From positions 1 through 36,995 of the forward strand of contig NZ_VIFM01000099.1 of NCBI RefSeq assembly GCF_006636215.1: a DNA stretch of 36,995 bases. Reading direction: 5' to 3'. Of this stretch, positions 26,632 to 35,491 are shown one piece after another (within the stretch, counting starts at the first letter, position 1; each line of letters opens with the position of its first letter). The notes under the pieces are model-generated. The model had not been told where the DNA came from, ran no database searches, and saw nothing but the letters and a program-made list of their open reading frames with translations. This DNA comes from Myxococcus llanfairpwllgwyngyllgogerychwyrndrobwllllantysiliogogogochensis. GTDB taxonomy: Bacteria; Myxococcota; Myxococcia; Myxococcales; Myxococcaceae. A program made the translations under genes and the position numbers.

Positions 26632-27965
26632 GGCAGTCGGGCCTTCTCGAACCCGGCCCAGCAGTCGTCGTAGTCCAGCTGCATCGCCGGCGTCTCCACC
26701 GCGAAGCGCGTGGGGCGGATGGTCCACCGGGACTCGAACATGAACGCGAGCGTGTCCTGAATCTTGTGTGGCTTCAGTTCCGCGCGGAGGGCCTGCTCGT
26801 AGCTCGCCCGGTCCGGACCATGGCCGCTCATGCAGTTGTGCAGCGACGCACCGCCCGGAGCAAAGCCTCCGGCCTTCGCGTCATAGACACCCTGCACCAG
26901 CCCCATGAACTCGCTCATCACGTTGCGGTGGAACCACGGCGGCCGGAACGTGTTCTCCGCCACCATCCACCGGGGCGGGAAGATGACGAAGTCGCAGTTG
27001 GCCGTGCCCGGTGACTCGCTGGGCGAGGTCAGCACCGTGAAGATGGACGGGTCCGGATGGTCGTAGCTCACCGTGCCGATGGTGTTGAACCGCGACAGGT
27101 CATACTTGTACGGCGCCAGATTCCCGTGCCACGCCACCACGTCGAGCGGGGAGTGGTCGAACTGGGACGCCCACAGGCGCCCCTGGAACTTCTGGACGAC
27201 CAGCGTCGGGCGGTCCACGTCCTCGAAGGCGGCCACGGGCGTCAGGAAGTCGCGCGCGTTCGCCAGCCCGTTGGAGCCGATGGGCCCCAGGTCTGGCAGG
27301 CGGAAGAGGGCGCCGTGGTTCTCACAGATGTAGCCCGACACCGGCCCTTCGGGCAGCTCCGCCCGGAAGCGCACGCCCCGGGGCACCACGCCCATCTCGC
27401 CGGGCCGCAGGTCCAGCACGCCCAGCTCCGTCACGAGCGTCAGCCGCCCGGCCTGCGGAACGATGAGCAGCTCGCCGTCGGCGTCGTAGAACACCTTGTC
27501 CGTCATCGACCGGTTGGCGAGGTACAGGTGGATGGCGATGCCCGCCCCCGTGCCTGGATCTCCATTGCCCGCGTAGGTGACCAGTCCCTCGACGAAGTCG
27601 GTGGGCGCGGTCGGCGCCGGCTGGGGACTCCAGCGCAGGCGGTTGGGCGTGGGCGGGACCTCGTCGAACGGGCCACCGCGCAACAGGCCCTGGGGATGGA
27701 CCTTGTACGCGGGATGGTTGGCGCTGGGCCGCAGCCGATACAGCCACGAGCGCTTGTTCTCCCGGCGCGCCACCGTGAAGGCCGTGCCGGAGAGCTGCTC
27801 CGCGTAGAGCCCGAACGGGGCGCGCTGCGGTGAGTTGCGCCCCACGGGCAGGGCACCCGGGACGGCCTCCGTGGCGAATTCATTGCCAAAGCCGGAGAGA
27901 TAGTCACCGGGCGCCTGTCGGAGCCCGCTCTTCGGAGGTACCGCGGTTCGATTCTCGAGAGTCAC
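26628..27965 (-). CDS. hmgA: Homogentisate 1,2-dioxygenase
   Basis: This 445-residue cytoplasmic Fe(II) enzyme opens the homogentisate ring to maleylacetoacetate in tyrosine and phenylalanine breakdown. The length equals that of the human enzyme as I remember it. It has the family N-terminus YLSGFGNEFATEA and the metal-binding core PPWFHRNVMSEFMGL, where His and Glu are six apart, followed by LHNCMSGHGPD with the remaining His ligand. The start is a GTG at 27965 with GGAGGAG eight nt upstream. It follows the 4-hydroxyphenylpyruvate dioxygenase gene by 30 nt and overlaps the Rieske gene by four bases. Fumarylacetoacetase and maleylacetoacetate isomerase are not in the window. Confidence 0.96.
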   Translation of the reverse strand: MTLENRTAVPPKSGLRQAPGDYLSGFGNEFATEAVPGALPVGRNSPQRAPFGLYAEQLSGTAFTVARRENKRSWLYRLRPSANHPAYKVHPQGLLRGGPFDEVPPTPNRLRWSPQPAPTAPTDFVEGLVTYAGNGDPGTGAGIAIHLYLANRSMTDKVFYDADGELLIVPQAGRLTLVTELGVLDLRPGEMGVVPRGVRFRAELPEGPVSGYICENHGALFRLPDLGPIGSNGLANARDFLTPVAAFEDVDRPTLVVQKFQGRLWASQFDHSPLDVVAWHGNLAPYKYDLSRFNTIGTVSYDHPDPSIFTVLTSPSESPGTANCDFVIFPPRWMVAENTFRPPWFHRNVMSEFMGLVQGVYDAKAGGFAPGGASLHNCMSGHGPDRASYEQALRAELKPHKIQDTLAFMFESRWTIRPTRFAVETPAMQLDYDDCWAGFEKARLP

Positions 27966-27995
27966 CGTGTCGCTCCTCCGAAGTCGGGCCCGAGA

Positions 27996-29072
27996 CTACT
28001 TCCGGGACTTGTCGACCTTGATGACGCCGCGGCGGATCTGATCCAGCTCGATGGACTCGAACAGCGCCTGGAAGTTGCCGTTGCCGAAGCCCTCGTTGCC
28101 CTTGCGCTGGATGATCTCGAAGAAGATGGGCCCGAACAGGTTCTCGGTGAAGATCTGCAGCAGCAGGCCTTCCTGCTGATTGCCGTCGATGAGGATGCGG
28201 TTCTTCCGCATGCGCTCCAGGTCCTCGCCGTGGTTGGGGACGCGCGAGTCGACCAGGTCGTAGTAGGTCTCGATGGTGTCCTGGAGATCCACGCCGCGAG
28301 CGCGCAGCTTCTCGACGGTGCTGTAGATGTCCTGCGTGGCCAGGGCCAGGTGCTGGATGCCCTCGCCCTTGTACTCGCGGATGAACTCCTCGATCTGCGA
28401 CTTCTCGTCCTGGCTCTCGTTGAGCGGAATCCGGATGGCGCGGTCCGGCGCAATCATCGCCTGGCTGAACAGGCCCGTGGCCTGGCCCTTGATGTCGAAG
28501 TACTTCTGCTCGGTGAAGCCGAAGATGCGGTTGTAGAACGACGACCACGTCCGCATCTCACCCCGGCGCACGTTGTGCGTCAGGTGGTCCAGCGACTCCA
28601 GGCCCACGCTGTTGCGGGCCTCGGCCTCGACGGCGCCGGGAATCTGCACCCAGGAGTCGTAGATGGTGCCGCTCTGACCGTGTCGGTCGATGAGATACAG
28701 CAGGCTGCCACCGATGCCCTGGAGGACATAGAAGCCCTCGCCCAGGGAGCTGGCGGCGGGGTCGGCCGGGATGGCGCCGCGCTCCAGCGCCATCTCGTAA
28801 GCGGTGCGGGCATTGGCCACGCGGAAGGCCATCGCGTTGGCGGACGGGCCGTGGGCGGCGCGGAACTCGGCGGCCTGGCCCGTGGTCTCCCGGCTGATGA
28901 GCAGGTTGATATCACCCTGCTTGTAGCGAACCAGGTCCTTGCTCGGGTGCTTGGAGAAGGCGGTGAACCCCAGCATCTCCACCAGCTTCACCATTGCCTC
29001 GGGGGCGGGGCTCGTGAACTCCACGAACTCGAAGCCATTCAGTCCAAGAGGGTTTTCCGCCGTGCTCATCAT
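27996..29072 (-). CDS. hppD: 4-Hydroxyphenylpyruvate dioxygenase
   Basis: This 358-residue cytoplasmic Fe(II) enzyme makes homogentisate from 4-hydroxyphenylpyruvate, the step just before hmgA. It consists of two vicinal-oxygen-chelate domains. The iron ligands are the histidines in LDHLTHNV and QHLALAT and the glutamate in FFEIIQRKG near the C-terminus. The length is typical of bacterial HPPD. The ATG at 29072 has GGAGG seven nt upstream; a second ATG follows directly. It is the first gene of the tyrosine operon. The 217-bp upstream region holds a tandem AAAGCAC pair at 29137-29150 but no promoter I can call with confidence. Confidence 0.96.
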   Translation of the reverse strand: MMSTAENPLGLNGFEFVEFTSPAPEAMVKLVEMLGFTAFSKHPSKDLVRYKQGDINLLISRETTGQAAEFRAAHGPSANAMAFRVANARTAYEMALERGAIPADPAASSLGEGFYVLQGIGGSLLYLIDRHGQSGTIYDSWVQIPGAVEAEARNSVGLESLDHLTHNVRRGEMRTWSSFYNRIFGFTEQKYFDIKGQATGLFSQAMIAPDRAIRIPLNESQDEKSQIEEFIREYKGEGIQHLALATQDIYSTVEKLRARGVDLQDTIETYYDLVDSRVPNHGEDLERMRKNRILIDGNQQEGLLLQIFTENLFGPIFFEIIQRKGNEGFGNGNFQALFESIELDQIRRGVIKVDKSRK

Positions 29073-29289
29073 GACCCAGCCTCCGCGAAACGTCTGCGAG
29101 TGTGCCTTGGAAGGTAGGGAGTGGCGGCCAGGGAGGAAAGCACAAAGCACTGCCAGAGAATGTCAGGCCCTTTCACAATCTTCAGAGGGAGGGCCCACGC
29201 GAATGCGCACGGGTGGCGCGTCAAACGCGGCACCGCGTCGCGTCACCTACGGAGGGTCGTGAATTGTCACAGCAGGCGCGGGCTCATCC

Positions 29290-30798
29290 TCACGGACCGC
29301 GTGCTTCCGTGGGCTCCGGTGCGGGGGCGCCTTCCATCAGGTCTTCAGCCCGCACCGGCAGCACGAGTCCTTCGATGGAGACCTCCATCACCTCGGGCCC
29401 CGAACCCCGCACGTAGCTCAAGCCCGACGAGTCGGGCACGTCGCCGCCCAGCCACAGTCGCGCCAGCTCGCGTCCATCCGCGCCCAGCAGCACCGCGCCG
29501 CGTGAGGCCTCGTCGATGCCGTACTTCGCCCAGCTTCGTGGCTTTGCGTCTCCGAAGCTCGTGGCCTTCAGTGCGCCCAGTGCGCGCAGCAGGGAGACGA
29601 CGCGGAAGTGCTGGGCCTTGCCTTGCTTCGGTGACTCCACCCGCCACGACTCCGTGCCGCCATCCGTCTCCGAGGCGTTGACCAGGATGATGGGGGCCGC
29701 GCCTCCGCCAGGGTGGAACACCACGCGTCGCACGTCCTCGCGCCGGAAGCTCAGCACGTGCTTGTCCTTCAATTCGTGGACGTCCACGTCGAGCACCGTG
29801 AGCGCGCCGTCCGACACCTCGGCCAGCACCGCGTCCGGGCCCTGCTCCCGCAGCGCGTGGCTGCGCGGAGTGCCGTCCTCCATCACCTGGGCGAGTCGGA
29901 TGCGCACGGGCTCGCCCGAGAGCGGAGTGAAGCGCGCATCGACGAGCGGCGACTCCAGTCCCAGCTTCTTCCGCGTCTGCGCGGAGTCCGGGGGGAAGGC
30001 GAGCGCCCGGTGCTCCTTCAAGTTTTTCAACAATGTCGCCACCCGAGCCTCGTCCGCGCGCTCGGCCACGGGTTTCGTCAGGCGCCACTTCGTCGTGCCC
30101 GTCTCGTGCTGCAGCACGTAGCTTCGCTCCTGGGCCCGCACCTCGATGGACGCGAGCGCAGTCGCTTCCAGTCCGCCGAGCAGCTCCTTCGAGCGCAGCG
30201 CGAAGGTGTCCTTGTCCAGGCTCCACCGCACCGAACCCTGGGCCGCGTAGACCTTCGAGTCCCCGTCACGACGCACGTACACGGACCCGTCGAAGGTGTT
30301 CTCGACGCCCCCATGCAGCGTCACCGTGTGCTGGCGGCTCGGGACGTCTTCGCCTCCACCGCTCGCGTCTGGCAGGAAGGCATGCGCTGTCACGCTGAAG
30401 ACGGGCGACTTGAGGCCGTACTTCTCCAGGTCGGCGTCGGTGGGCGCGTCGTTCACCAGGGGGCTCGACGCGGTGCTCCCCAGCGTCTCCAGCAGGGCCT
30501 CCACCGCGGCGGCCTCCGCGCGTGCCTTCACGGGAGCGACGAGTTGCCACGCGCCATCCGGCTCGCGCGCCAGCTCCGTGGTGTCGCCCTGGGCCCGCAC
30601 GGTGATGCGAGTGAACACGGGCGCGGCGGCCTTCGCCCCCTGTGTCGCGCCGGACGGCGGGGCGAACAGTTTCTCTGACACCGCCGGGGTCTCGGAGCCT
30701 CGCCGCGAGGTGCCGTCGGAGCACGCGGACAAGGTCAGTCCTCCCGCGCCCAGCGCGAGGACCGCCACCGTCACGAGTCCCTTGCCCGTGGCGCTCAC
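29290..30798 (-). CDS. DUF4340-type lipoprotein of the ABC cluster
   Basis: This 502-residue protein begins with a signal peptide ending in LSAC (C26), so it is probably a lipoprotein. The rest resembles DUF4340 proteins, which are repeated beta-rich units: ITVRAQGDTTELAREPDGAW near the N-terminus, GLKSPVFSVTAHAF, and SIEVRAQERSYVLQHETG followed by WRLTKPVAERADEARV. Such proteins usually sit beside GldG-like genes, as here. The start is a GTG at 30798 that overlaps the GldG-like stop as GTGA, so translation is coupled. It is the last gene of the four-gene operon. The biochemical role is not known; a periplasmic partner of the ABC system is likely. Confidence 0.82.
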   Translation of the reverse strand: MSATGKGLVTVAVLALGAGGLTLSACSDGTSRRGSETPAVSEKLFAPPSGATQGAKAAAPVFTRITVRAQGDTTELAREPDGAWQLVAPVKARAEAAAVEALLETLGSTASSPLVNDAPTDADLEKYGLKSPVFSVTAHAFLPDASGGGEDVPSRQHTVTLHGGVENTFDGSVYVRRDGDSKVYAAQGSVRWSLDKDTFALRSKELLGGLEATALASIEVRAQERSYVLQHETGTTKWRLTKPVAERADEARVATLLKNLKEHRALAFPPDSAQTRKKLGLESPLVDARFTPLSGEPVRIRLAQVMEDGTPRSHALREQGPDAVLAEVSDGALTVLDVDVHELKDKHVLSFRREDVRRVVFHPGGGAAPIILVNASETDGGTESWRVESPKQGKAQHFRVVSLLRALGALKATSFGDAKPRSWAKYGIDEASRGAVLLGADGRELARLWLGGDVPDSSGLSYVRGSGPEVMEVSIEGLVLPVRAEDLMEGAPAPEPTEARGP

Positions 30799-32354
30799 TT
30801 GTTCCGCCGGGTCAGCCAGATGGCCAGTCCCAGACCCATCATGGTGAGGGGGAGCAGGTCGGTGGAGATGAAGCGGATGTGGTCCATGTCGTCCGCGTCC
30901 AGCTCCAGCGTCGATACCTCGCGGTCCGGGGGGCGCAGGGTGACCTTGGTCACCTGATTGGAGGCCCAGCCCAGCGCGTTCATCACGAGGTTGCGGTTGG
31001 GCTCATGGCCCCAGTTCGGATCCAACAGCAGCTCCGCGTCACCCATCACGACGAGTCGCGCCTCGTCGAAGCGCTTGTTGGCGGCGCTCTTCGTGTCGCG
31101 GACGATGGCGGCCACCAGCGTGAGCTGGCCCGTCTTTTCGCCATCGGAGGGGACCGCGTTCTCTTCCGGCTTCGTCTCCACCCAGCCGTACTGAGAGGTG
31201 TGCACCACGGGCTCCACGCGCACGCCTTCCGCGAGGCCCTCGCGCAGCAGCGTGAGGCTGCGCGGCGTGGGCAGCTCCACGTTCAGCCCGCGCTGCCGCA
31301 GCGGGAGCACCATCGCGTGGTTGCTGTAGAACCGGGAGAGCACCACGTAGGGATTGCCGCTGTTGAACTGCGCGTCGGCGGCGATGCCCTCGTCGAGCTG
31401 GATGCCGTACTCGGCCAGCAGCCCGCCCAGGCCGTCCTCCAACCCCGCGTCCGTGAAGTAGAGCAGCCTGCCGCCGCCCGCGAGGTACTTGCGCAGCACC
31501 TCCACCTCCGGCGTCGTGAAGCGCGCGCGAGCACCCGCGATGATGACCAGCGAGGCATCCCGGGGCACGTCCGTCGCGCCCGCCAGGTACATGGCCTCTG
31601 CGCCATAGCCCTCCTGAAGTAGCTGCCTGCGCAGCTCGGACATGGTGGCGCCCGGGTCATTCGGGGCCGCTTCGTCCTTGGCCAGCGGCCATTCACCGTG
31701 GCCGGTGACGAAGTACACCCGCTGCGTGCCCACCGCGTTCAGCTTGATGAGCGCGTTGGTCAGGTCCTGCTCGGAGACGGCCTGCAGCGTCGTGTGCGCC
31801 TCGCCACGCACCAACACCACGCTCGCCTGACCCTCCTTGAGCTGGTACTTCGCGGCCAGGTCCGGGCTGCGGCGCGCGTCCTTGAACGTGTACTCGAAGT
31901 GCTCCGGCGCCTGCGCGCGGTAGCGCTGGAACAGCGTGTCCAACAGGCCGTAGGACTCGTGCGTCGGAGGCACGAAGCCAATGGCGAGGACCTTCTCCGG
32001 CAGGGCCTCCAGCGTGGCGAGCGTCTGCGGCGCCAGCGTGTGGATGCGCCCCTTCGTCAAATCCCAGCGAGGACTCTTCTGGAAGGCGACGTAGTTGAGC
32101 GCCACCAGCGCGAGCAGGGCGGCGAACACGGTGAGTCCCGTGCGCAGGAAGAAGAAGCTCGAGCGGTGCGAGGCGAGCTTGCCGAAGTGCTTCAGGTTCG
32201 TCGCCAGGTACACGCCGAGCAGCGCAATGCCCACAGCCGCCTTCACGCCCGCGGCAATGGGGTTGCCGGAGGTGACGAAGAGGGTGAAGGGGCTCGACAG
32301 CAGCAGCAGGAGCCCGAAGGCGCCCAGGTATCGACCGAGGAGGGTCGCATTCAT
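30795..32354 (-). CDS. GldG-like ABC-system auxiliary membrane protein
   Basis: This 519-residue protein has three N-terminal membrane helices (YLGAFGLLLLLSSPFTLFV; GIALLGVYLA; FFLRTGLTVFAALLALVAL) and a large outside domain with DLTKGRIHTLAPQTLATLEA, the start of the GldG/ABC_transp_aux region. The stretch RVYFVTGHGEWPL is another family mark. A single C-terminal helix (LPLTMMGLGLAIWLTRRN) anchors it again. GldG works with GldA and GldF in Bacteroidetes gliding, but relatives are found in many bacteria without that machinery. It starts 36 nt after the permease stop, with AAAGGGAA upstream. Confidence 0.87.
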   Translation of the reverse strand: MNATLLGRYLGAFGLLLLLSSPFTLFVTSGNPIAAGVKAAVGIALLGVYLATNLKHFGKLASHRSSFFFLRTGLTVFAALLALVALNYVAFQKSPRWDLTKGRIHTLAPQTLATLEALPEKVLAIGFVPPTHESYGLLDTLFQRYRAQAPEHFEYTFKDARRSPDLAAKYQLKEGQASVVLVRGEAHTTLQAVSEQDLTNALIKLNAVGTQRVYFVTGHGEWPLAKDEAAPNDPGATMSELRRQLLQEGYGAEAMYLAGATDVPRDASLVIIAGARARFTTPEVEVLRKYLAGGGRLLYFTDAGLEDGLGGLLAEYGIQLDEGIAADAQFNSGNPYVVLSRFYSNHAMVLPLRQRGLNVELPTPRSLTLLREGLAEGVRVEPVVHTSQYGWVETKPEENAVPSDGEKTGQLTLVAAIVRDTKSAANKRFDEARLVVMGDAELLLDPNWGHEPNRNLVMNALGWASNQVTKVTLRPPDREVSTLELDADDMDHIRFISTDLLPLTMMGLGLAIWLTRRNK

Positions 32355-32390
32355 GTGCGGGGATTCCCTTTCGCGTGAGCGCGGGCCATG

Positions 32391-33194
32391 TCAGGCCCAG
32401 CGCCGCGCTTCCACGGTGCGGTGGGTGAGCAGCAGCGAGAAGACGATGACGGAGGCGAAGAACACGAGCGTCTGCACGTCGAGGATGCCCTTGAGCATGT
32501 TCTGCAACTGCGCGTCGAAGGACAGGTACGTCAGCACCGAGCGCAGCGGCTCCTCCGTGGCCTGCGCCACGCCGGACAGCAGCATCCACGGCAGCAGCAC
32601 CGCGAAGGTGAGGAAGGCCGCCAGCATCTGGCTCTCCGTGAGCGCGGAGATGAACATGCCCACCGCCATGCACGTGGCGCCCCACAGCAGGATGCCGCCG
32701 TAGCCCAGGAGCACGGTGGGCCACTCCAGCGCGGTGCCGGAATCCGCGTGGCCGAACGCGGAGAGCACCAGCGGGAAGATGAGCGTGAGGCCCAGCGTCG
32801 CGGAGATGATGCCCAGGCCGCCCAGGTATTTGCCCAGGACGATTTCAATGGGTCGCACCGGCGCGGTCATCAGCAGCTCGAACGTCTTGTTGCGCTTCTC
32901 CTCCGCGAACAGTCGCATGGAGAGGAAGGGCGCGATGAAGAGGGTGATGATGATGACCATGCCCCACAGCTGCACCATCACCCCGTCGGTGAGGTTGCGG
33001 TAGGCGGTCATGTCCGGAGGCATCATCGCCCACGTGACTTCCCGTGCCTGCTCCTGCACCTGCTGGAACGTCGCGAGCAGGTTCACGAAGAAGAAGGACG
33101 AGAGCGCCACCATCGCCGTGAAGACGCCATAGGCCCACGGGGTGGTGAAGAAGAGGGACAGCTCCTTGCGAGCGATGGCCAGGGCGATGCGCAT
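32391..33194 (-). CDS. ABC-2-type permease (GldF-like)
   Basis: This 267-residue inner-membrane permease has about six helices, including FTAMVALSSFFFVNLLATF, LWGMVIIITLFIAPFLSM, LGGLGIISATLGLTLIFPLV and VFFASVIVFSLLLTHRTVEA. The conserved RLFAEEKRNKTFELLMTAPV loop after helix two is the mark of the ABC-2/GldF group and contacts the ATPase. It lies between the ATPase gene (40 nt gap) and the GldG-like gene. The substrate is not known. AAGGAA precedes the ATG at an unusually long distance. Confidence 0.9.
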   Translation of the reverse strand: MRIALAIARKELSLFFTTPWAYGVFTAMVALSSFFFVNLLATFQQVQEQAREVTWAMMPPDMTAYRNLTDGVMVQLWGMVIIITLFIAPFLSMRLFAEEKRNKTFELLMTAPVRPIEIVLGKYLGGLGIISATLGLTLIFPLVLSAFGHADSGTALEWPTVLLGYGGILLWGATCMAVGMFISALTESQMLAAFLTFAVLLPWMLLSGVAQATEEPLRSVLTYLSFDAQLQNMLKGILDVQTLVFFASVIVFSLLLTHRTVEARRWA

Positions 33195-33234
33195 GGACCG
33201 GGGGGTTCCTTGAAGGAGGGGACGGGCGTCGCGC

Positions 33235-33963
33235 TCAGGCGGCGGTCAGCTTGATGAAGACCTCTTCCAGCGACGCGCTCTCCGAGGTGCCCTGGGAGCC
33301 GGCCAGCTTGCGGAGGTCGTCGTAGGCGACGATGCGCCCTTGGTTGAGGATGAGGACCTTCTCGCACGTCATCGTCACTTCCGGGAGGATGTGCGTGGAG
33401 AGGATGACGGTGTGCTTGCCCGCGAGGCTCTTGATGAGCGCGCGCACCTCCGCGCGCTGCGCGGGGTCCAGGCCTTCCGTCGGCTCGTCGAGGATGAGGA
33501 CCTGGGGCGAGCCGAGCAGCGCCTGGGCGATGCCGACGCGCTGCTTGTATCCCTTGGACAGGTTCTGGATGAGGCGGCCGAGCACGTGCGTGACGCCGGT
33601 GAGGCCGGCCACCCGCTCGACTTCGCCCTTGAGTTCCCGGGCGGGCAGGCGCTTGAGCGCCGCAACGAACTTCAGGTACCCGTGCACCGTCATGTCCGGA
33701 TAGAGGGGCGGCGCCTCCGGCAGGTAGCCGATGCGGCGCTTCACCTCCAGCGGGTGCGTGAAGACGTCGAAGCCTCCCACGCGGGCGACTCCCTCCGAAG
33801 GCGGGAGGAAGCCGGTGAGAATCTTCATCGTGGTGGACTTGCCCGCGCCGTTGGGCCCGAGGAAGCCGAGGATTTCGCCCTCTTCGACGCTGAAGGTGAG
33901 GTCGTCGATGGCCACGCGGTCGCGATACCGCTTGGTGAGGTGCTGTACCTCGATCATCGCCAT
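33235..33963 (-). CDS. ABC transporter ATP-binding protein (GldA-like)
   Basis: This 242-residue cytoplasmic ATPase powers the neighbouring permease. Walker A GPNGAGKST is at 36-44, the signature LSKGY at 135-139, Walker B VLILDEPTEGLD with D159-E160 and the switch histidine H191 in STHILPEV. LSKGY in place of LSGGQ is typical of the GldA/NatA branch. The ATG at 33963 has GGAG about eight nt upstream; a second ATG lies two codons on. It is the first gene of the operon and lies behind a near-consensus promoter. Confidence 0.95.
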   Translation of the reverse strand: MAMIEVQHLTKRYRDRVAIDDLTFSVEEGEILGFLGPNGAGKSTTMKILTGFLPPSEGVARVGGFDVFTHPLEVKRRIGYLPEAPPLYPDMTVHGYLKFVAALKRLPARELKGEVERVAGLTGVTHVLGRLIQNLSKGYKQRVGIAQALLGSPQVLILDEPTEGLDPAQRAEVRALIKSLAGKHTVILSTHILPEVTMTCEKVLILNQGRIVAYDDLRKLAGSQGTSESASLEEVFIKLTAA

Positions 33964-34047
33964 GGGCAGGCTCCAGGAGAGACGCGCTCGACCCTGGGCC
34001 GCCGGCCGTGGAGGTGTTTCTCGGACGGCCCGGGCAGACCGTCGCCG

Positions 34048-34075
34048 ACTATAGGGGCCGACCTTGGGGTGTCAA
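34048..34075 (-). promoter_or_regulatory. Strong housekeeping-type promoter of the Gld-like ABC operon
   Basis: On the minus strand TTGACA (34070-34075, six of six) and TATAGT (34048-34053, five of six) are 16 bp apart. The predicted start near 34041 gives a leader of about 78 nt before the ATPase ATG. Such a close match is rare in DNA this rich in G and C. Confidence 0.75.
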
Positions 34076-34185
34076 GGCGACGCCCGGCTCCCGGCTCGGG
34101 TGCTTCACCGCGCTGGCCGGGCTCCTGCAAGACTGCGCTTCGGTGTGGTTCCCCGGACACGCCCAACAGGGGTAGTGAGACGCTC

Positions 34186-35379
34186 ATGCCTATCGTGGTC
34201 CAGAAGTACGGCGGCTCGTCGGTGGCCGACGTGGAGAAGATTCGCAAGGTGGCGCGCAGGGTGAAGGACAAGCGCGACGCCGGGTACCAGGTGGTGGTGG
34301 TGGTGAGTGCCATGGGCGACACCACGGACGAGCTGCTCGCCCTGGCCAAGCAGGTGTCCCCGGACCCCGCCCGGCGCGAGCTGGACATGTTGTTGACGTG
34401 CGGCGAGCGCATCTCCATGGCGCTGCTCTCCATGGCGCTCCAGGAGATGGAGGTGCCGGCCATCAGCTTCACGGGCAGCCAGAGCGGCATCATCACCAAC
34501 GACGCACACGCACAGGCGCGCATCGTCGAGGTGCGGCCCTATCGCATCCACGACGAGCTGGCGCGCGGCAAGGTCGTCATCGTCGCCGGCTACCAGGGCG
34601 TCTCCTACAAGAAGGAAGTGACGACGCTGGGGCGCGGAGGCTCGGACACGACGGCCGTGGCGCTGGCCGCGGCGCTGGAGGCGGAGGCGTGTGAAATCTA
34701 CTCCGACGTGGATGGCATCTTCAGCGCGGACCCGCGCGTGGTGCCGGATGCGCGCAAGCTGGAGTCGCTCAGCTACGACGAGATGCAGGAGCTGGCGAGC
34801 GCGGGCGCCAAGGTGCTCAACGCGCAGGCGGTGGAGTGGGCGAAGTCGCGCGGCATCGCCATCCTCGCGAGGACGGCGCATGCCCCGGGCAACGGCACGG
34901 TGGTGCGCGAGCTGACGGCGCCCTCGGACAGTCGGGTGAAGGGCGTGACGGCGGACTCGGAGCTGGCGGTGCTGGCGGTGGGCGAGCAGGTGCCGCTGCC
35001 GGAGCTGTTGGAGTTCCTCGACGCCCGAGGCGTGCGAGGCCGCTCCCTGGGCTTCGACGGGCTGCCGGGGGGCACGGCCCACGCGTACCTCCTGGTCCCG
35101 CTGGCGGACATCCACGGGCCGGAGGCGCTGCGCAAGGAGCTGGCCACGCGCTTCGACGGAGCGGTGTCATGGCGCGAGGAGCTGGGCACGGTCACCTGCG
35201 TGGGCGTGGGGCTCAACGCGGACTGGGCGCCGCTGAGGCAGTCCCTGGCGGCGGCGGAGGAACTCGGCGCGAAGGTGCATGCGGCCCACACGTCACCGCT
35301 CCAGCTCACGCTGCTCGTGGACAAGCCCCACCTCAAGCCGCTGACGGCGAGGCTGCATCGGGAGCTGCTCGGCGCGTGA
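34186..35379 (+). CDS. lysC: Aspartate kinase
   Basis: This 397-residue cytoplasmic enzyme phosphorylates aspartate, the first step toward lysine, threonine, methionine and diaminopimelate. It has KYGGSSVADVEKI at the N-terminus, the nucleotide-binding TTLGRGGSDTTAVALA and SDVDGIFSADPRVV. Two C-terminal ACT-type regions begin near 265, where feedback inhibitors usually bind. The length fits the monofunctional class. The ATG at 34186 begins MPIVVQKYGG, as in the family, although no strong ribosome site precedes it; a much longer upstream frame is a shadow of the ABC operon. It is divergent from that operon and stands alone. Confidence 0.96.
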   Translation: MPIVVQKYGGSSVADVEKIRKVARRVKDKRDAGYQVVVVVSAMGDTTDELLALAKQVSPDPARRELDMLLTCGERISMALLSMALQEMEVPAISFTGSQSGIITNDAHAQARIVEVRPYRIHDELARGKVVIVAGYQGVSYKKEVTTLGRGGSDTTAVALAAALEAEACEIYSDVDGIFSADPRVVPDARKLESLSYDEMQELASAGAKVLNAQAVEWAKSRGIAILARTAHAPGNGTVVRELTAPSDSRVKGVTADSELAVLAVGEQVPLPELLEFLDARGVRGRSLGFDGLPGGTAHAYLLVPLADIHGPEALRKELATRFDGAVSWREELGTVTCVGVGLNADWAPLRQSLAAAEELGAKVHAAHTSPLQLTLLVDKPHLKPLTARLHRELLGA

Positions 35380-35401
35380 CGTCCAACGAGTCGCGGTCCA
35401 T

Positions 35402-35417
35402 CGACAGCAAGCTGTCG
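35402..35417. terminator. Small hairpin after lysC
   Basis: CGACAGC (35402-35408) and GCTGTCG (35411-35417) are perfect 7-bp arms separated by AA. It lies 23 bp after the lysC stop and before the larger hairpin at 35444. The 2-nt loop means that the innermost pair would have to open. Confidence 0.35.
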
Positions 35418-35443
35418 CCGCGCGTGGACCGAGGGGCGCACGG

Positions 35444-35480
35444 GAGAGGACCTCCCCGTATCAAGCCGGGAGGTCCTCTC
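35444..35480. terminator. Terminator between lysC and the beta-helix gene
   Basis: GAGAGGACCTCCC (35444-35456) pairs perfectly with GGGAGGTCCTCTC (35468-35480) across an 11-nt loop. It sits between two convergent stops, so it probably ends both transcripts. No U-tract is present, only TCTCGCC on the plus side. Confidence 0.7.
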
Positions 35481-35491
35481 TCTCGCCCCCG

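Noticed and set aside
27945..27954. GGTTCGATTC, resembling a tRNA T-arm
   Set aside because: No acceptor, D- or anticodon stem can be drawn around it, and it lies in the hmgA coding start.
29137..29150. Tandem AAAGCAC repeat upstream of hppD
   Set aside because: Only two 7-bp copies; not enough to call a repeat or binding site.
29113..29175. TGGCAG...TTGTGC-like sigma-54 promoter before hppD (minus strand)
   Set aside because: The GG-to-GC spacing is one base too long and the -12 element is poor.
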